Shown: in pieces, positions 1 through 10,060 of the stretch | How the letters are laid out: each line of letters opens with the position of its first letter | Position numbering within the stretch: the stretch's first letter is position 1 | Assembly: GCA_938040365.1 (NCBI GenBank) | Contig: CALHXU010000205.1 | Coordinates: 1 to 46,965, forward strand | Origin: an uncultured Acidimicrobiales bacterium | GTDB lineage: Bacteria > Actinomycetota > Acidimicrobiia > Acidimicrobiales > SHLQ01 | Direction: 5' to 3' | Length of the DNA: 46,965 nucleotides | Made by a program: the position numbers and the translations under genes | The notes under the pieces: generated by a model | The model's input: the letters and a program-made list of their open reading frames with translations, nothing else | Told to the model about the DNA's origin: nothing | The model's database searches: none

Positions 1-11
1 AGGAGACCAAC

Positions 12-410
12 ATGAGCATTCGAAAATCTGCAGACATCAACCCGACCCTCACGGCACTTACCGAAACGTTCAACGAGCACGAGCTCGCATCGCTGAGCAA
101 ACTCGGAACCGTCGTCGACCTTCCCGCAGGCCAAGTGCTCGCCCATGAGGGTGCCGTTGGCCAAGAGGCCATCGTTGTGATCGAAGGAACCGCGCTCGTC
201 GTTCGAGATCAGGAAACCGTTGCGACCGTTGGCGCATCGACCATTCTGGGCGAAGCAGCCCTGCTCACCGGGGCGACACGAAACGCGTCGCTGATCGCAG
301 AAACCGACCTCGTCGTTTCGGTCCTGAACCGGCGCGAGTTCAACTCGTGGCTCGACCAGTGCCCGCGCATCGAACAGCAGGTCAACGGCCTGGTCGAACA
401 GCGCGCCTAA
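12..410 (+). CDS. Cyclic nucleotide-binding (Crp-like cNMP) domain protein, no HTH
   Basis: ORF 132 aa; cNMP beta-roll pattern (LPAGQVLAHEGAVGQEAIVVIEGTALV...GASTILGEAALLTGATRNASLIAETDLVVSVL); no C-terminal helix-turn-helix; AGGAGA upstream. Confidence 0.8.
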   Translation: MSIRKSADINPTLTALTETFNEHELASLSKLGTVVDLPAGQVLAHEGAVGQEAIVVIEGTALVVRDQETVATVGASTILGEAALLTGATRNASLIAETDLVVSVLNRREFNSWLDQCPRIEQQVNGLVEQRA

Positions 411-483
411 CCGCCGTCGCTGCCAAGCAAACGCTGCGTAGCCAGCACCACCAGCGCCAGCGGTGAGCCAGTAGCCTGTCGCT

Positions 484-3400
484 GTGAGCGACACACTTCC
501 CGAATCAGACACCCAGGAACTAGCAACCGTCTATGTCCCGAGTGAAGCCGAACACCTGGTCACCGAGCGCTGGGCGGAGAGCGGCGCCTTCCACGCAGAG
601 CCGTCAGGGAGCGCTGACACACCGACCTACTCGGTCGTCATTCCTCCTCCAAACGTCACGGCGGCGCTGCATCTCGGCCACGCTCTGAACAACACGCTCC
701 AAGACGTCCTCGTTCGTTTTCACCGCATGAACGGGCACAACACACTCTGGATGCCCGGCACCGACCATGCCGGTATTGCAACCCAGACCGTGGTCGAAAA
801 GCGCCTTCTACAGGAGGGCACCAAGCGTCTTGAGATGGGTCGTGACGCATTCATCGAGAAGACCCAAGAGTGGAAAGATGAGTACGAGGCCACCATTCTG
901 GGACAGCTCTCCGAAATGGGAGCGAGCTGTGACTACGAACGTACCCGTTTCACGATGGATGACATGTGTGCAACGGCCGTCCGTCACGCGTTCTACACAC
1001 TCTTCGAAGATGGGCTGATCTACCGCGGAAAGCGGCTTGTCAACTGGGACCCAGTGACCGGTACGGCGCTCGCCGACGACGAGGTCGAAATGGAAGAGGT
1101 GCAGGGTCACATGTGGTACCTGCGGTACCCACTCGAAGACGGGTCTGGCCATGTCACCGTCGCCACGACGCGCCCCGAAACCATGCTTGGAGACACGGCG
1201 GTCGCGATCAACCCGAACGACCCTCGGGCCGCCGACTTGGCCGGAAAGAACGTCGTGCTCCCAATCGTTGGGCGCGTCATTCCAATCCTCGAAGATGACT
1301 ACGTGGTCCTTCCCGATCCGGACTCGTCAGACACAAAAGCCCAAATGTCGAGCGGATGCTTGAAGGTCACCCCAGCCCACGATCCAAACGACTGGGACAT
1401 CGGCCTTCGACACGACCTCGATGTCATCAACGTCATGGCAGCCGACGCCTCGATCAGTGACCAGTACGGCTGGGACGACGTTTCGAACGATGCTCGAGCC
1501 TTCGTTGGACTCGGCCGCTACGAAGCCCGCGAAGCAATCGTTGCGTGGTTCGACGAGAACGGCCTCCTCGAAAAGGTCGTCGACTACAGCCACTCGGTCG
1601 GTCACAGTTATCGCAGCCACGTCCCGATCGAACCGTGGCTTTCTGATCAGTGGTACGTCAAGGCATCCGACGACCGGTTCGCCGGATCGGCGCTTCGCGC
1701 ACAGAACCCCGACCAAGTCACCGGACTCGCCGCTCAACACACCGCTGGCGACGCGAACGGCGATGGCGAACTCACTTTCGTTCCCGAGCGCTATGCCAAG
1801 ACCTTCCAGCAATGGCACGAAGGCATCCGAGACTGGTGCATCAGCAGGCAGCTCTGGTGGGGTCACCAGATTCCGGTCTGGAGCGCCGCTGTTGTCGACA
1901 CTTCTGGTCGACATCCCCAGCCCGCGATCGCCGAAGCGCTCGCCTCGGTCGAAAGTGGCACTGCGGTCAAGATCGACAGCAAGTGGTCAAACGCTGGCGC
2001 AATCCACGTCGTCCGACAAGTCACCGACACCGAATTTGTTGAGAGCATCTGCGTACCGGGCGACTCGACCCTCCGCCGTCTCGACCGATCCGATACCTCC
2101 ATGGACGAGGCCGCCATCGTCGCAGCGCTCGAAGCAGAGGGCTTCAAACGAGACCCCGACGTTCTCGACACCTGGTTCTCGTCCGCGCTGTGGCCCATGT
2201 CGACCATGGGCTGGCCCTACCCCGAAGACTTTCCCGAAACGACCGGCGATGGCTCCGACTTGTTGTCGACGTTCAATCCAACGTCGCTGCTCAGCACCGC
2301 TCGCGAGATCATCACGTTGTGGGTGAGTCGCATGGTCATGTTCAACCGCTACTTCATGGACGGCCAACTGCCGTTCACCGACGTCTTCATCCACGCGATG
2401 GTCCAAGACGGCCATGGCCAAAAGATGTCGAAGAGCCTCGGCAACGGCGTCGACCCCCGCGACATCATCTACAGCCACGGCGCTGACGCGATGCGCTTCA
2501 CGCTCGTCCAGATGACCACCGACACCCAAGACGTGAAGATGCCGGTCGACATGGTTTGTCCGCACACGAACACGCCGTTTACGCCCGAGTTCATTACGAC
2601 CAAGGCCGGCCACCTCGTGGCCGCGCCAACCCAAACCAGCCCTGAGGACCCGTCCAAAACAATGGTGAGTGCCTATGGCGTTGCCGTCGGCGAGGTAGCG
2701 CCAACCAATGACGTCCCCCTCGCCCGGAACACCTCGGCGAAGTTCGATGCTGGCCGCAATTTCTCGAACAAGGTCTGGAACGCCGTTCGCTTCGCCATTG
2801 GTCGACTCGATTCTGAAACCGTCGAGGCCGGCCCGATCGACATCAGCTCGGCTCGTTTCGTCGACCAATGGATCGTTGCCCGACTCGCCGCCACGATCGA
2901 CAAGCTCGAGGCCGCAATCGCGACCTATCAGTTCAACGTCTATGCCGACACGCTCTATGACTTCATCTGGCGCGACCTCTGCGACCGCTACCTCGAAGTG
3001 GTCAAGCCGACCATCGACGACGACCCAACCCAGCAAGCGGTACTCGCCGCGGTCTTCGACGCGTCGCTCCGGATCATGGCACCGGTATGCCCGTTCATCA
3101 CCGAGACGCTCTGGCCTTACGTCAGCGACGCCCGAGGCGGCGAGATCATCGGACTCGAACTACCGGCCTCAGATCTGCTCGCGACTGCAGCCTGGCCGGT
3201 AGCCGCCGACAGCATTGCCAACCCCAACGTCATCATCGATTTCGATCGGGCCTACGCGCTCATCACCGAAATCCGTACCCTGCGTGCGAGCCAGAACGTC
3301 AAACCGAAACAGAGGATCACGCTCAACGGCCCCGCCGAAGTACTCGCACTCATCGCAGCGACCGGCGGCACGGTCGAGACCCTCGCCGGTCTCGGCGAAG

Positions 3401-3693
3401 TCGCTGACGACAGCGAAGGGGCGCCACCAGTTTCGTCGGCCGTCGCCTTCGAAGGCGCGCAGGTCTTCTTGTCCGGCCTGACCGACGAAGTCGATATCGA
3501 CGCGGAGAAAGCCCGACTCGAAGACGTCATTGCACAAAAGACGAAACAGATCGGCGGCTTCCGCGGGAAGCTCTCGAACGACGGATATGTAAACGGCGCT
3601 CCCCCACACCTCGTCCAAGAGACCCGAGATATGCTCGCCGCTGCTGAGGCCGACCTCGCCGCTGCCGAGGCGTCGCTGGAGCGGCTCGCGTGA
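484..3693 (+). CDS. valS: Valyl-tRNA synthetase
   Basis: 1069 aa, GTG start; HLGH signature (PPPNVTAALHLGHALNNTLQD), KMSKS motif (GQKMSKSLGNGVDP), WCISRQLWWGHQIPVW, C-terminal coiled-coil arm. Confidence 0.97.
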   Translation: MSDTLPESDTQELATVYVPSEAEHLVTERWAESGAFHAEPSGSADTPTYSVVIPPPNVTAALHLGHALNNTLQDVLVRFHRMNGHNTLWMPGTDHAGIATQTVVEKRLLQEGTKRLEMGRDAFIEKTQEWKDEYEATILGQLSEMGASCDYERTRFTMDDMCATAVRHAFYTLFEDGLIYRGKRLVNWDPVTGTALADDEVEMEEVQGHMWYLRYPLEDGSGHVTVATTRPETMLGDTAVAINPNDPRAADLAGKNVVLPIVGRVIPILEDDYVVLPDPDSSDTKAQMSSGCLKVTPAHDPNDWDIGLRHDLDVINVMAADASISDQYGWDDVSNDARAFVGLGRYEAREAIVAWFDENGLLEKVVDYSHSVGHSYRSHVPIEPWLSDQWYVKASDDRFAGSALRAQNPDQVTGLAAQHTAGDANGDGELTFVPERYAKTFQQWHEGIRDWCISRQLWWGHQIPVWSAAVVDTSGRHPQPAIAEALASVESGTAVKIDSKWSNAGAIHVVRQVTDTEFVESICVPGDSTLRRLDRSDTSMDEAAIVAALEAEGFKRDPDVLDTWFSSALWPMSTMGWPYPEDFPETTGDGSDLLSTFNPTSLLSTAREIITLWVSRMVMFNRYFMDGQLPFTDVFIHAMVQDGHGQKMSKSLGNGVDPRDIIYSHGADAMRFTLVQMTTDTQDVKMPVDMVCPHTNTPFTPEFITTKAGHLVAAPTQTSPEDPSKTMVSAYGVAVGEVAPTNDVPLARNTSAKFDAGRNFSNKVWNAVRFAIGRLDSETVEAGPIDISSARFVDQWIVARLAATIDKLEAAIATYQFNVYADTLYDFIWRDLCDRYLEVVKPTIDDDPTQQAVLAAVFDASLRIMAPVCPFITETLWPYVSDARGGEIIGLELPASDLLATAAWPVAADSIANPNVIIDFDRAYALITEIRTLRASQNVKPKQRITLNGPAEVLALIAATGGTVETLAGLGEVADDSEGAPPVSSAVAFEGAQVFLSGLTDEVDIDAEKARLEDVIAQKTKQIGGFRGKLSNDGYVNGAPPHLVQETRDMLAAAEADLAAAEASLERLA

Positions 3694-4517
3694 CCCAGCT
3701 CGTTCGTGTCGGTGGCGTTCCCGAGCACTTCAACTATCCCTGGCACGTCGCGATCGACTCTGGTGCGTTCGACTCGCTCGGCGTCGCCGTCGAGTGGATT
3801 GACTTCCCCGGCGGCACTGGCGCCATCATGGCCGCGCTCGAATCGGGCGAGATCGACATGGCGACACCACTGACCGAAGGTGCAATCACCGCGATTGCGA
3901 ACGGCAACCCCTCCGAGCTGGTTTCGATATGGGTCGACTCTCCCCTGCTTTGGGGAATCCACGTCGCAAACGACTCGCCCTTCGACCGTGTCGAAGGCTT
4001 GGAAGGCCAGCGCTTTGCCATCTCGCGCTATGGCTCGGGATCTGAGCTTATGAGCCTCGTGCTCGCCCAAAACAACGGTTGGACGCTCACCGACGACAGT
4101 TGGGTACCCGTGGGCGGCCTCGACGGCGCGCTAGCAGCTCTTCCTGCGGGCGACGCCGAAGTGTTTCTCTGGAACCTGTCCATGACCCAACCACATGTAT
4201 CGGACGGGACCTTTCGACGTATCGGCGTTCTGCCGACGCCATGGCCGAGCTTTGCAATCGCTGCCTCAACAGCATTCCTCGATGCCGACGCCAGCCTCGC
4301 CCGGCGTATTTCGGTGATTGCGCGCCAACAAGCGGACGCCCTCGAACTTGATGAAGAGCTCGGCCAGCTCGTCGTCGACCGCTACAACCTCGAAGTTGAA
4401 AGCGCGCTCGAGTGGGTCGACCAGATCGACTGGACAAGCCCCGATGCTGCGATCGACCCTGCCATGGTCGCCGCAGTGACAGCACGGATGGTGTCAGTCG
4501 GGAGAATCAACTCCTGA
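3690..4517 (+). CDS. Periplasmic-binding-fold (NMT1/SsuA-like) protein without obvious signal peptide
   Basis: 275 aa; PBP-like pattern (GGTGAIMAALESGEIDMATPLTEGAI); overlaps the valS stop by 4 nt; no adjacent ABC permease or ATPase genes. Confidence 0.65.
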   Translation: MTQLVRVGGVPEHFNYPWHVAIDSGAFDSLGVAVEWIDFPGGTGAIMAALESGEIDMATPLTEGAITAIANGNPSELVSIWVDSPLLWGIHVANDSPFDRVEGLEGQRFAISRYGSGSELMSLVLAQNNGWTLTDDSWVPVGGLDGALAALPAGDAEVFLWNLSMTQPHVSDGTFRRIGVLPTPWPSFAIAASTAFLDADASLARRISVIARQQADALELDEELGQLVVDRYNLEVESALEWVDQIDWTSPDAAIDPAMVAAVTARMVSVGRINS

Positions 4518-6615
4518 TCTCACCTTCGTTGGGGTCAACGAGCGCTCGCATCAGGAAATCTCGTTGAAGATGCAGCAGGTTCTCCGCCACCTGAGCTTGC
4601 GGTGTCATGTGGGTGACACCCGACAGGGGTAGCACCTCGTGGGGCCGACCGGCTTCGAGCAGTGCTTGGCTGAGTTTGAGCGTGTGCGCGGCGACGACGT
4701 TGTCGTCAGCGAGCCCGTGAATAAGCATGAGCGGGCGCGAAAGCGTTGGCGCGTCTGAGATCAGGCTGCTCTTTTCGTAGTTGTCGGGGTGCCGAGCGGG
4801 GTGGCCGATATAGCGTTCGGTGTAGTGGGTGTCATAGAGCGCCCAGTCGGTCACCGGAGCGCCGCTGACGGCAGCGTGCACAACATCGGGGCGCCGCATC
4901 ACTGCGAGCGCGGCGAGGTATCCCCCGAAAGACCAGCCACGGATCCCGACCCGGGAAAGATCGAGCTCATCACGGCTGGCAGCGAGGGCGGTAAGCGCGT
5001 CGATTTGGTCGTCGAGTACCTTCGTTGCGAAGTCGCCCCAGATCTCTCGTTCAAACGCTGGACCTCGGCCCGGCGTACCACGGCCGTCGACGACAACGAC
5101 CGCGAAACCCTGTTCGGCGAACCACTGTGAGGTGGAAAAAGCATTTCGCTGGCGCAGGACGCGCTGGGCGTGCGGCCCACCGTACGGATCGAGCAGGACC
5201 GGCAGGGGCGAGCCATCGTGATTCGCAGGCAAGCACAGTGCAGTTGCCAACGCACGAGCGGCCACGAAATGAAACTCGGGGGCGCACGGGAAGCCCGGAG
5301 ATCCGCCGTGCGAGTCGACGATCGAAGTCGTTCCATCCGCCCAGCGGATCTCATAGTCGGTGTCGCCGTCGGGGCGGGCCGTCGTCAACGCCATCGTGCC
5401 ACCCCCGGCAACGGCGCTTGCGAAGTGCCCAGGTTCGCTCACCATATCGACCTCACCTCCAGGGGCTAGGCGAGCAACGACCGAATCGGTGCCGTCGGTG
5501 GTCACGGTAGCGAGCACTGCGCCAGCCTCGACGCCAATGAGGTTGCGCACTTGATAGTCACCGTGATCGATTGTGTTTCCATCGATCGCGAGACGCCGGC
5601 GCCCATCGTCGACGATGGTCACCACGCCAAGGTCACTTTGATGGGGAGTGCCAGCCTGTAGCTCAACCCACTGAGTGTCGGTCACGCGCTGGAGTTCGGT
5701 CGCCTCGCCTGAGTCGGGATCGATGTCGAGGATGACCAATGTTTTTTGGTCGCGGGTCTGGACCGTGCAACGAATCACTTCGGTGCCGTCGACCTCCAAC
5801 CACGAAACATCGGCCAAATACTCAAACTCGTCGCGGACCCAATCGAGTTGACGTTGTGGCCCGCCCTCAACATCGACGATCCACAGTTGCACCTCAGCGT
5901 TGCTCGTGCCCGCCGCAGGGTACCGGATCGGACGAGGCGCGACCTCAGGGCGTTCGGGCGAAGAGATCCACCACTGTTCGACCGGCGCGGTGTCGACGCG
6001 GCAGGCTACGACACGGCCACCGCCTGGCGACCACCAATATCCTCGTGTGCGACCCATCTCTTCAGCGGCAACAAATTCGGCTGTTCCCCACGACACGGTC
6101 TCGCCGCCCTCGTCAGTGCCTAGAACCAAACGGTCGGTCGTCCCGTTTGTGACCCGAAGACTCGATCCGCTGGCGTACATGATGCGAGCACCACCTGGCT
6201 CAAAGCGAGGATCAAAGGCATTCCCGTTGGTCGCAATGGGCGTCGTTTGTCCGCCGCGAACGACATGTAGCTCGCCGCCAAGCGCGAAGACCACCTCGCT
6301 ATTGTCGGCCCGAGCGACATACGCGACGACGCCACCGGCTTGCTCGCGCTTTCGTTCTCGGCGCGCCTTCTCGGCTGCGGTCAGCTCGCCATCGCCGTGC
6401 GCGCCAGCATCGAAGAGCACATGGGCCTCACCTCCGGGACGGATGCTCCAGAGGTTGTTGCTCGGATCATTCGGGCCATTCGATCGCAAAAACAGCACCG
6501 AGGAGCCGTCGTTTGCGACCGAGAACGATCGTGGAGCGCCGAGCGAGAACCGCCGTGTTTCGGCAAAGCGGCGCGGAAAGGTTGCAACATTTTCTTCTGT
6601 TCTGGATTTAGTCAC
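4507..6615 (-). CDS. S9 family peptidase (dipeptidyl peptidase IV / prolyl oligopeptidase type)
   Basis: 702 aa; N-terminal beta-propeller-like region, catalytic GWSFGGYLA (GxSxGG), C-terminal His region (SGVTHMT). Confidence 0.9.
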   Translation of the reverse strand: MTKSRTEENVATFPRRFAETRRFSLGAPRSFSVANDGSSVLFLRSNGPNDPSNNLWSIRPGGEAHVLFDAGAHGDGELTAAEKARRERKREQAGGVVAYVARADNSEVVFALGGELHVVRGGQTTPIATNGNAFDPRFEPGGARIMYASGSSLRVTNGTTDRLVLGTDEGGETVSWGTAEFVAAEEMGRTRGYWWSPGGGRVVACRVDTAPVEQWWISSPERPEVAPRPIRYPAAGTSNAEVQLWIVDVEGGPQRQLDWVRDEFEYLADVSWLEVDGTEVIRCTVQTRDQKTLVILDIDPDSGEATELQRVTDTQWVELQAGTPHQSDLGVVTIVDDGRRRLAIDGNTIDHGDYQVRNLIGVEAGAVLATVTTDGTDSVVARLAPGGEVDMVSEPGHFASAVAGGGTMALTTARPDGDTDYEIRWADGTTSIVDSHGGSPGFPCAPEFHFVAARALATALCLPANHDGSPLPVLLDPYGGPHAQRVLRQRNAFSTSQWFAEQGFAVVVVDGRGTPGRGPAFEREIWGDFATKVLDDQIDALTALAASRDELDLSRVGIRGWSFGGYLAALAVMRRPDVVHAAVSGAPVTDWALYDTHYTERYIGHPARHPDNYEKSSLISDAPTLSRPLMLIHGLADDNVVAAHTLKLSQALLEAGRPHEVLPLSGVTHMTPQAQVAENLLHLQRDFLMRALVDPNEGEIRS

Positions 6616-6649
6616 CCAATCATCTTGGCCCGAAGGCGAACTATGACCG

Positions 6650-7081
6650 ATGATGTTGGACGTGAGTACCGAACTTCAGGTTGACGACGAAACCCGCGCT
6701 GCACTTCTGCTCTTCAATGAGCGGGTCGAGCAGAACGCTGCTGCTGAGCGAGGCAAGAAGAAAATTGCCAAAGCCGAGCGCATTAAAGATGACGCTGCCA
6801 AGGAGGTGCGAAGGGTCAACAACAACCCCGATGCAACCGCCGAGGAGAAGGCCGAAGCCGAGGCAAAGTACAAAGAAGCATCGGACGCGTTCCAGGTTGT
6901 GCAGGCAAATCCGCTCGCGGATGAACAGAAGAAGCCAAAGCCAGAAACTGAGGCTGAGGCTGAAGATGCTGCGCCAGCTGAGGACGCCGCACCCGCAGAA
7001 GCTGAAGATGCTGCGCCAGCTGAGGTCTCTGCCGACGAAGAGGCGCCAGCAGTGCCAGAGGCAGAAGCCGAGAGCGAGTAG
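6650..7081 (+). CDS. Hypothetical acidic Ala/Glu-rich protein
   Basis: 143 aa ORF between divergent S9 peptidase and fabH; low-complexity AEDAAPAE tail encoded by a 25-bp direct repeat. Confidence 0.6.
   Translation: MMLDVSTELQVDDETRAALLLFNERVEQNAAAERGKKKIAKAERIKDDAAKEVRRVNNNPDATAEEKAEAEAKYKEASDAFQVVQANPLADEQKKPKPETEAEAEDAAPAEDAAPAEAEDAAPAEVSADEEAPAVPEAEAESE
6959..7025. repeat. 25-bp direct repeat gctgaagatgctgcgccagctgagg (6959-6983 and 7001-7025)
   Basis: Two identical copies 42 bp apart in the Ala/Glu-rich ORF. Confidence 0.8.
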
Positions 7082-7087
7082 TCCTCG

Positions 7088-8146
7088 TTGGGCGCACACA
7101 TCATTGGAACGGGAGTTGCCCTTCCCGAGATCGTCATAACCAATGACGATCTCGCAAGAATCATGGATACCTCCGACGAGTGGATCCAAAAGCGAAGCGG
7201 CGTAAAGCAACGACGAATTGCAGGTAAAGGCGTCGGGTCAGCCGATCTTGGCGCCGAGGCCGTACTCGCCGCACTTCGCGACGCGGGCATCGAACCTACA
7301 GACGTCGACGCAATCGTCTCTGCCACGATGACCCCCGACCATTACGCTCCGGGCAATGCGCCCCTGATCCAACATCGTGCTGGCCTCGGCGAAATCGCAG
7401 CATTCGACATCCGCCAACAATGCAGCGGCTTTCTCTACGGCATGGACATGGCCGACATGCTGATCGCTACCGAACGCGCGGAGACCGTCGTCGTCGTTGG
7501 GGCCGAAGCGCACCGTGGCTACATGCCCTACGGCAAGAGTATGGATATTTTGCTCGGAGAATCAGACGCCGCAGTGTCCCCTGAGGACTACGCCACGGCG
7601 ACCGAGAGTCGGGCATGGGCCGTCCTATTCGGCGATGCGGGCGGTGCGGTCGTCATGGGACCTGGAACCGAAACGACCGGATTTCTCGGATCGAGCCTGC
7701 ACAGCAGCGGCGAGCACTTCGACCTCATCCACGTACCCGGGCCGGGCTTTATCCACCATCCCTGGTCGAGCATCGAACAGATCGATGCCGGTTTGCACCG
7801 CCCGCACATGAACGGCCGCGAGCTCTTTCGCCAGGCGGTCCGGCGGATGCCCGAATCGATCCTCAGCGTTCTCGAAGCGTCGATCTATGAGTTGGCCGAC
7901 GTCGACCTGGTCCTTTCCCACCAAGCGAACCAGCGGATCCTCGATGGCGTCACCAACCAGCTCGGCGTCGATGCCGAAAGGGTCCCGTCAAACATTGCCG
8001 AACATGGCAATACCACGGCGGCCACGCTGCCGCTGCTCTACCACGACGTGAAAAACACACGCGGTCTAACAAGCGATGAACTGCTCGCCTTCACTGCGTT
8101 TGGAGCCGGCGCCCACTGGGGCGCCATGCTCTATCTCGTTCCCTAA
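7088..8146 (+). CDS. fabH: 3-oxoacyl-ACP synthase III (KAS III family)
   Basis: 352 aa, TTG start; active-site Cys in DIRQQCSGFLYG, His in LVLSHQANQRI, Asn in EHGNTTAATLP. Confidence 0.88.
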   Translation: MGAHIIGTGVALPEIVITNDDLARIMDTSDEWIQKRSGVKQRRIAGKGVGSADLGAEAVLAALRDAGIEPTDVDAIVSATMTPDHYAPGNAPLIQHRAGLGEIAAFDIRQQCSGFLYGMDMADMLIATERAETVVVVGAEAHRGYMPYGKSMDILLGESDAAVSPEDYATATESRAWAVLFGDAGGAVVMGPGTETTGFLGSSLHSSGEHFDLIHVPGPGFIHHPWSSIEQIDAGLHRPHMNGRELFRQAVRRMPESILSVLEASIYELADVDLVLSHQANQRILDGVTNQLGVDAERVPSNIAEHGNTTAATLPLLYHDVKNTRGLTSDELLAFTAFGAGAHWGAMLYLVP

Positions 8147-8164
8147 CGCTGCCTATCGGCTTAA

Positions 8165-8394
8165 CGGAGCGCCAAACGGCTTAACGCTGCCCAGGGCCCG
8201 AGCGGCCCGTCGCCGGAGGCGACAGAAGCGGGGAAAGGCCAAGGAGCTTAGCCGTATGATCTGGCGCGGAGCGCCAAACGGCTTAACGCTGCCCAGGGCC
8301 CGAGTGGCCCGTCGCCGGAGGCGACAGGAGCGGGGAAAGGCCAAGGAGCTTAGCCGTATGATCTGGCGCGGAGCGCCAAACGGCTTAACGCTGC
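8165..8394. repeat. 102-bp tandem repeat, 2 full copies plus a partial third, with internal hairpins
   Basis: cggagcgccaaacggcttaacgctgcccagggcccgag... starts at 8165, 8267 and 8369; two differences seen between full copies; contains GTCGCC-GGA-GGCGAC and GGGCC-CGAGC-GGCCC stems. Confidence 0.92.
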
Positions 8395-9044
8395 TTGGTA
8401 ACGACGTAGGTGTTGGCGAAGCGATCCATGACCGTGCGGTGCTCAGGATCGGTGAACAAGAAGACCAACGAAACCAAGTTGATCACGAGCTGGGCCAGAC
8501 CAACAACGATGGTGCCGATGATTGGAATCACGCCAACGATATCGAGGAGGTGATTTCCGCTTCGCTTGATTCCGTCTGGAGTGCCGAGCGGCTCGGTGCC
8601 ATCGGCGCGAACGATCCGTAGACCGAGCGCTTGTTTGCCAACGCCACCGCTCATGTAGGTGTTCATCAGCGTGTGGTACGCCGCAACGATCAGCGTCGAA
8701 ATCAGGCCAGCAACGACGAACTCGCTGCTCGTAAGGTCAATGCCGCCGCCATCGCCGAAAGCGTCCAATGCCAGCGCACCGCCGCCGGTGACGAGGCTCA
8801 CCAAGAACGTGATGAAGAAGAGGAAGATCGCGTCGATCACCGCTGCTGCGATACGCATCCACGGATCGGCGAGCTCGCGGCCGTTCGGAAGGCCTCCGCC
8901 ACCTGGCACCACATACCCGTCTTGTTGTTGCGCGCCCTGCTGTTGGGGGCCACCAACCCACTGTGATCCGTCCCACCATCGAACTGTGCCGGCCGGGTCT
9001 CCTTGAGCTGGGTACCAGCCCGCCGGTTGATTTCCTTGACTCAT
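8385..9044 (-). CDS. RDD family membrane protein with N-terminal DUF2510-like segment
   Basis: 219 aa; QPAGWYPAQGDPAGTVRWWDGSQW (DUF2510-like) plus LADPWMRIAAAVIDAIFLFFITF (RDD-like); its stop codon lies inside the repeat at 8369-8394. Confidence 0.82.
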   Translation of the reverse strand: MSQGNQPAGWYPAQGDPAGTVRWWDGSQWVGGPQQQGAQQQDGYVVPGGGGLPNGRELADPWMRIAAAVIDAIFLFFITFLVSLVTGGGALALDAFGDGGGIDLTSSEFVVAGLISTLIVAAYHTLMNTYMSGGVGKQALGLRIVRADGTEPLGTPDGIKRSGNHLLDIVGVIPIIGTIVVGLAQLVINLVSLVFLFTDPEHRTVMDRFANTYVVTKQR

Positions 9045-9194
9045 TTTCTTCTCCCACGCATCAAACGTTTTGTGTGCACCTTACGCGAACGGCGCGGGTC
9101 GGTCTGGTTTTGTGCGCCTGCGCTTCCTCGCTCAATATCGAGCAACCGTCGGCTTTACTGCCGTAACCAGGCCGAACTCCCCTACTCTGAATCC

Positions 9195-10052
9195 GTGCAA
9201 CCGATCGAGTACGAGCGTCACAAAATTCCCGAACTTGAGCGCCCGATCTTCGTGATGGCCCTGAAGGGCTTGTTCGACATGGGCGAAGCAGCCACCGCCG
9301 CGGTCGACTGGCTCTCGATGACCCACAACGGCAAGCCTGCCGCATCGATCGACCCTGAGATGCTCTTCGACTTCCAAGAAGTGCGCCCAGAGGTGAAGAT
9401 GGGAGCTCAGGGGCTGCGCGAGATCCACTGGCCAACCAACAACGTTCTGTGGGCAAAGACGCCCGATGGATCTTCCGACTTGGTGCTGCTGAGCGGTGTC
9501 GAGCCGAACCTACGTTGGCGCTCGTTCTGCGCCACGCTCATCGAGATCTTCGAGATGACCGGCGCCGTGCAACTCGTCACGCTCGGTTCGGCGCTTGCGA
9601 TGGTTCCCCACACTCGCGCCTTCCCCGTTACGGCGTCGACGAGCAATGTCGAGCTTGCGACCCGTCTCAAGATCGCCCTTCCGAGTTATGAAGGCCCGAC
9701 GGGCGTCATTGGCTCGCTCCACCAGGAAATGACCGGATCGGAAATCCCGACGCTGTCACTTCGGGTCAACGTCCCCCACTACATCCCGGGAAGCCCTTCG
9801 CCGAAGGCAACCTCGTGTCTCCTCGCCCACCTCGAACTGCTCTGCGAGATACCCACGAATCACGTTGCAATGGCCGACGAGATTCGCGACTGGGAGTCTC
9901 GGGTTCATCGCGCGCTCGATGACGACGAAGAGGTTCGGGCCTATGTCAAAGACCTCGAAACAAAGAGCGACAACGAACCTCAGGTGCTCTTTGAGAGCGG
10001 CGAGATGGCCGACGAGGTCGAACGTTTCCTACGGGATCAGGATGGGGGCTAG
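9195..10052 (+). CDS. PAC2 family (proteasome assembly chaperone-like) protein
   Basis: Start moved to GTG 9195 inside ORF 9003-10052 (VQPIEYERHKIPELERPIFVMALKGLFDMGEAATAAVDWL); PAC2-like pattern to the end. Confidence 0.78.
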   Translation: MQPIEYERHKIPELERPIFVMALKGLFDMGEAATAAVDWLSMTHNGKPAASIDPEMLFDFQEVRPEVKMGAQGLREIHWPTNNVLWAKTPDGSSDLVLLSGVEPNLRWRSFCATLIEIFEMTGAVQLVTLGSALAMVPHTRAFPVTASTSNVELATRLKIALPSYEGPTGVIGSLHQEMTGSEIPTLSLRVNVPHYIPGSPSPKATSCLLAHLELLCEIPTNHVAMADEIRDWESRVHRALDDDEEVRAYVKDLETKSDNEPQVLFESGEMADEVERFLRDQDGG

Positions 10053-10060
10053 GGAGCTCT

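Noticed and set aside
1987-3036. 349-aa minus-strand ORF inside valS
   Set aside because: Antisense shadow ORF in high-GC DNA; valS is unambiguous on the other strand.
8076-8621. 181-aa plus-strand ORF containing GAPNGLTLPRARxARRRRRQ repeats
   Set aside because: Created because the 102-bp DNA repeat is a multiple of 3; overlaps fabH end and RDD gene antisense; the repeat looks structural, not coding.
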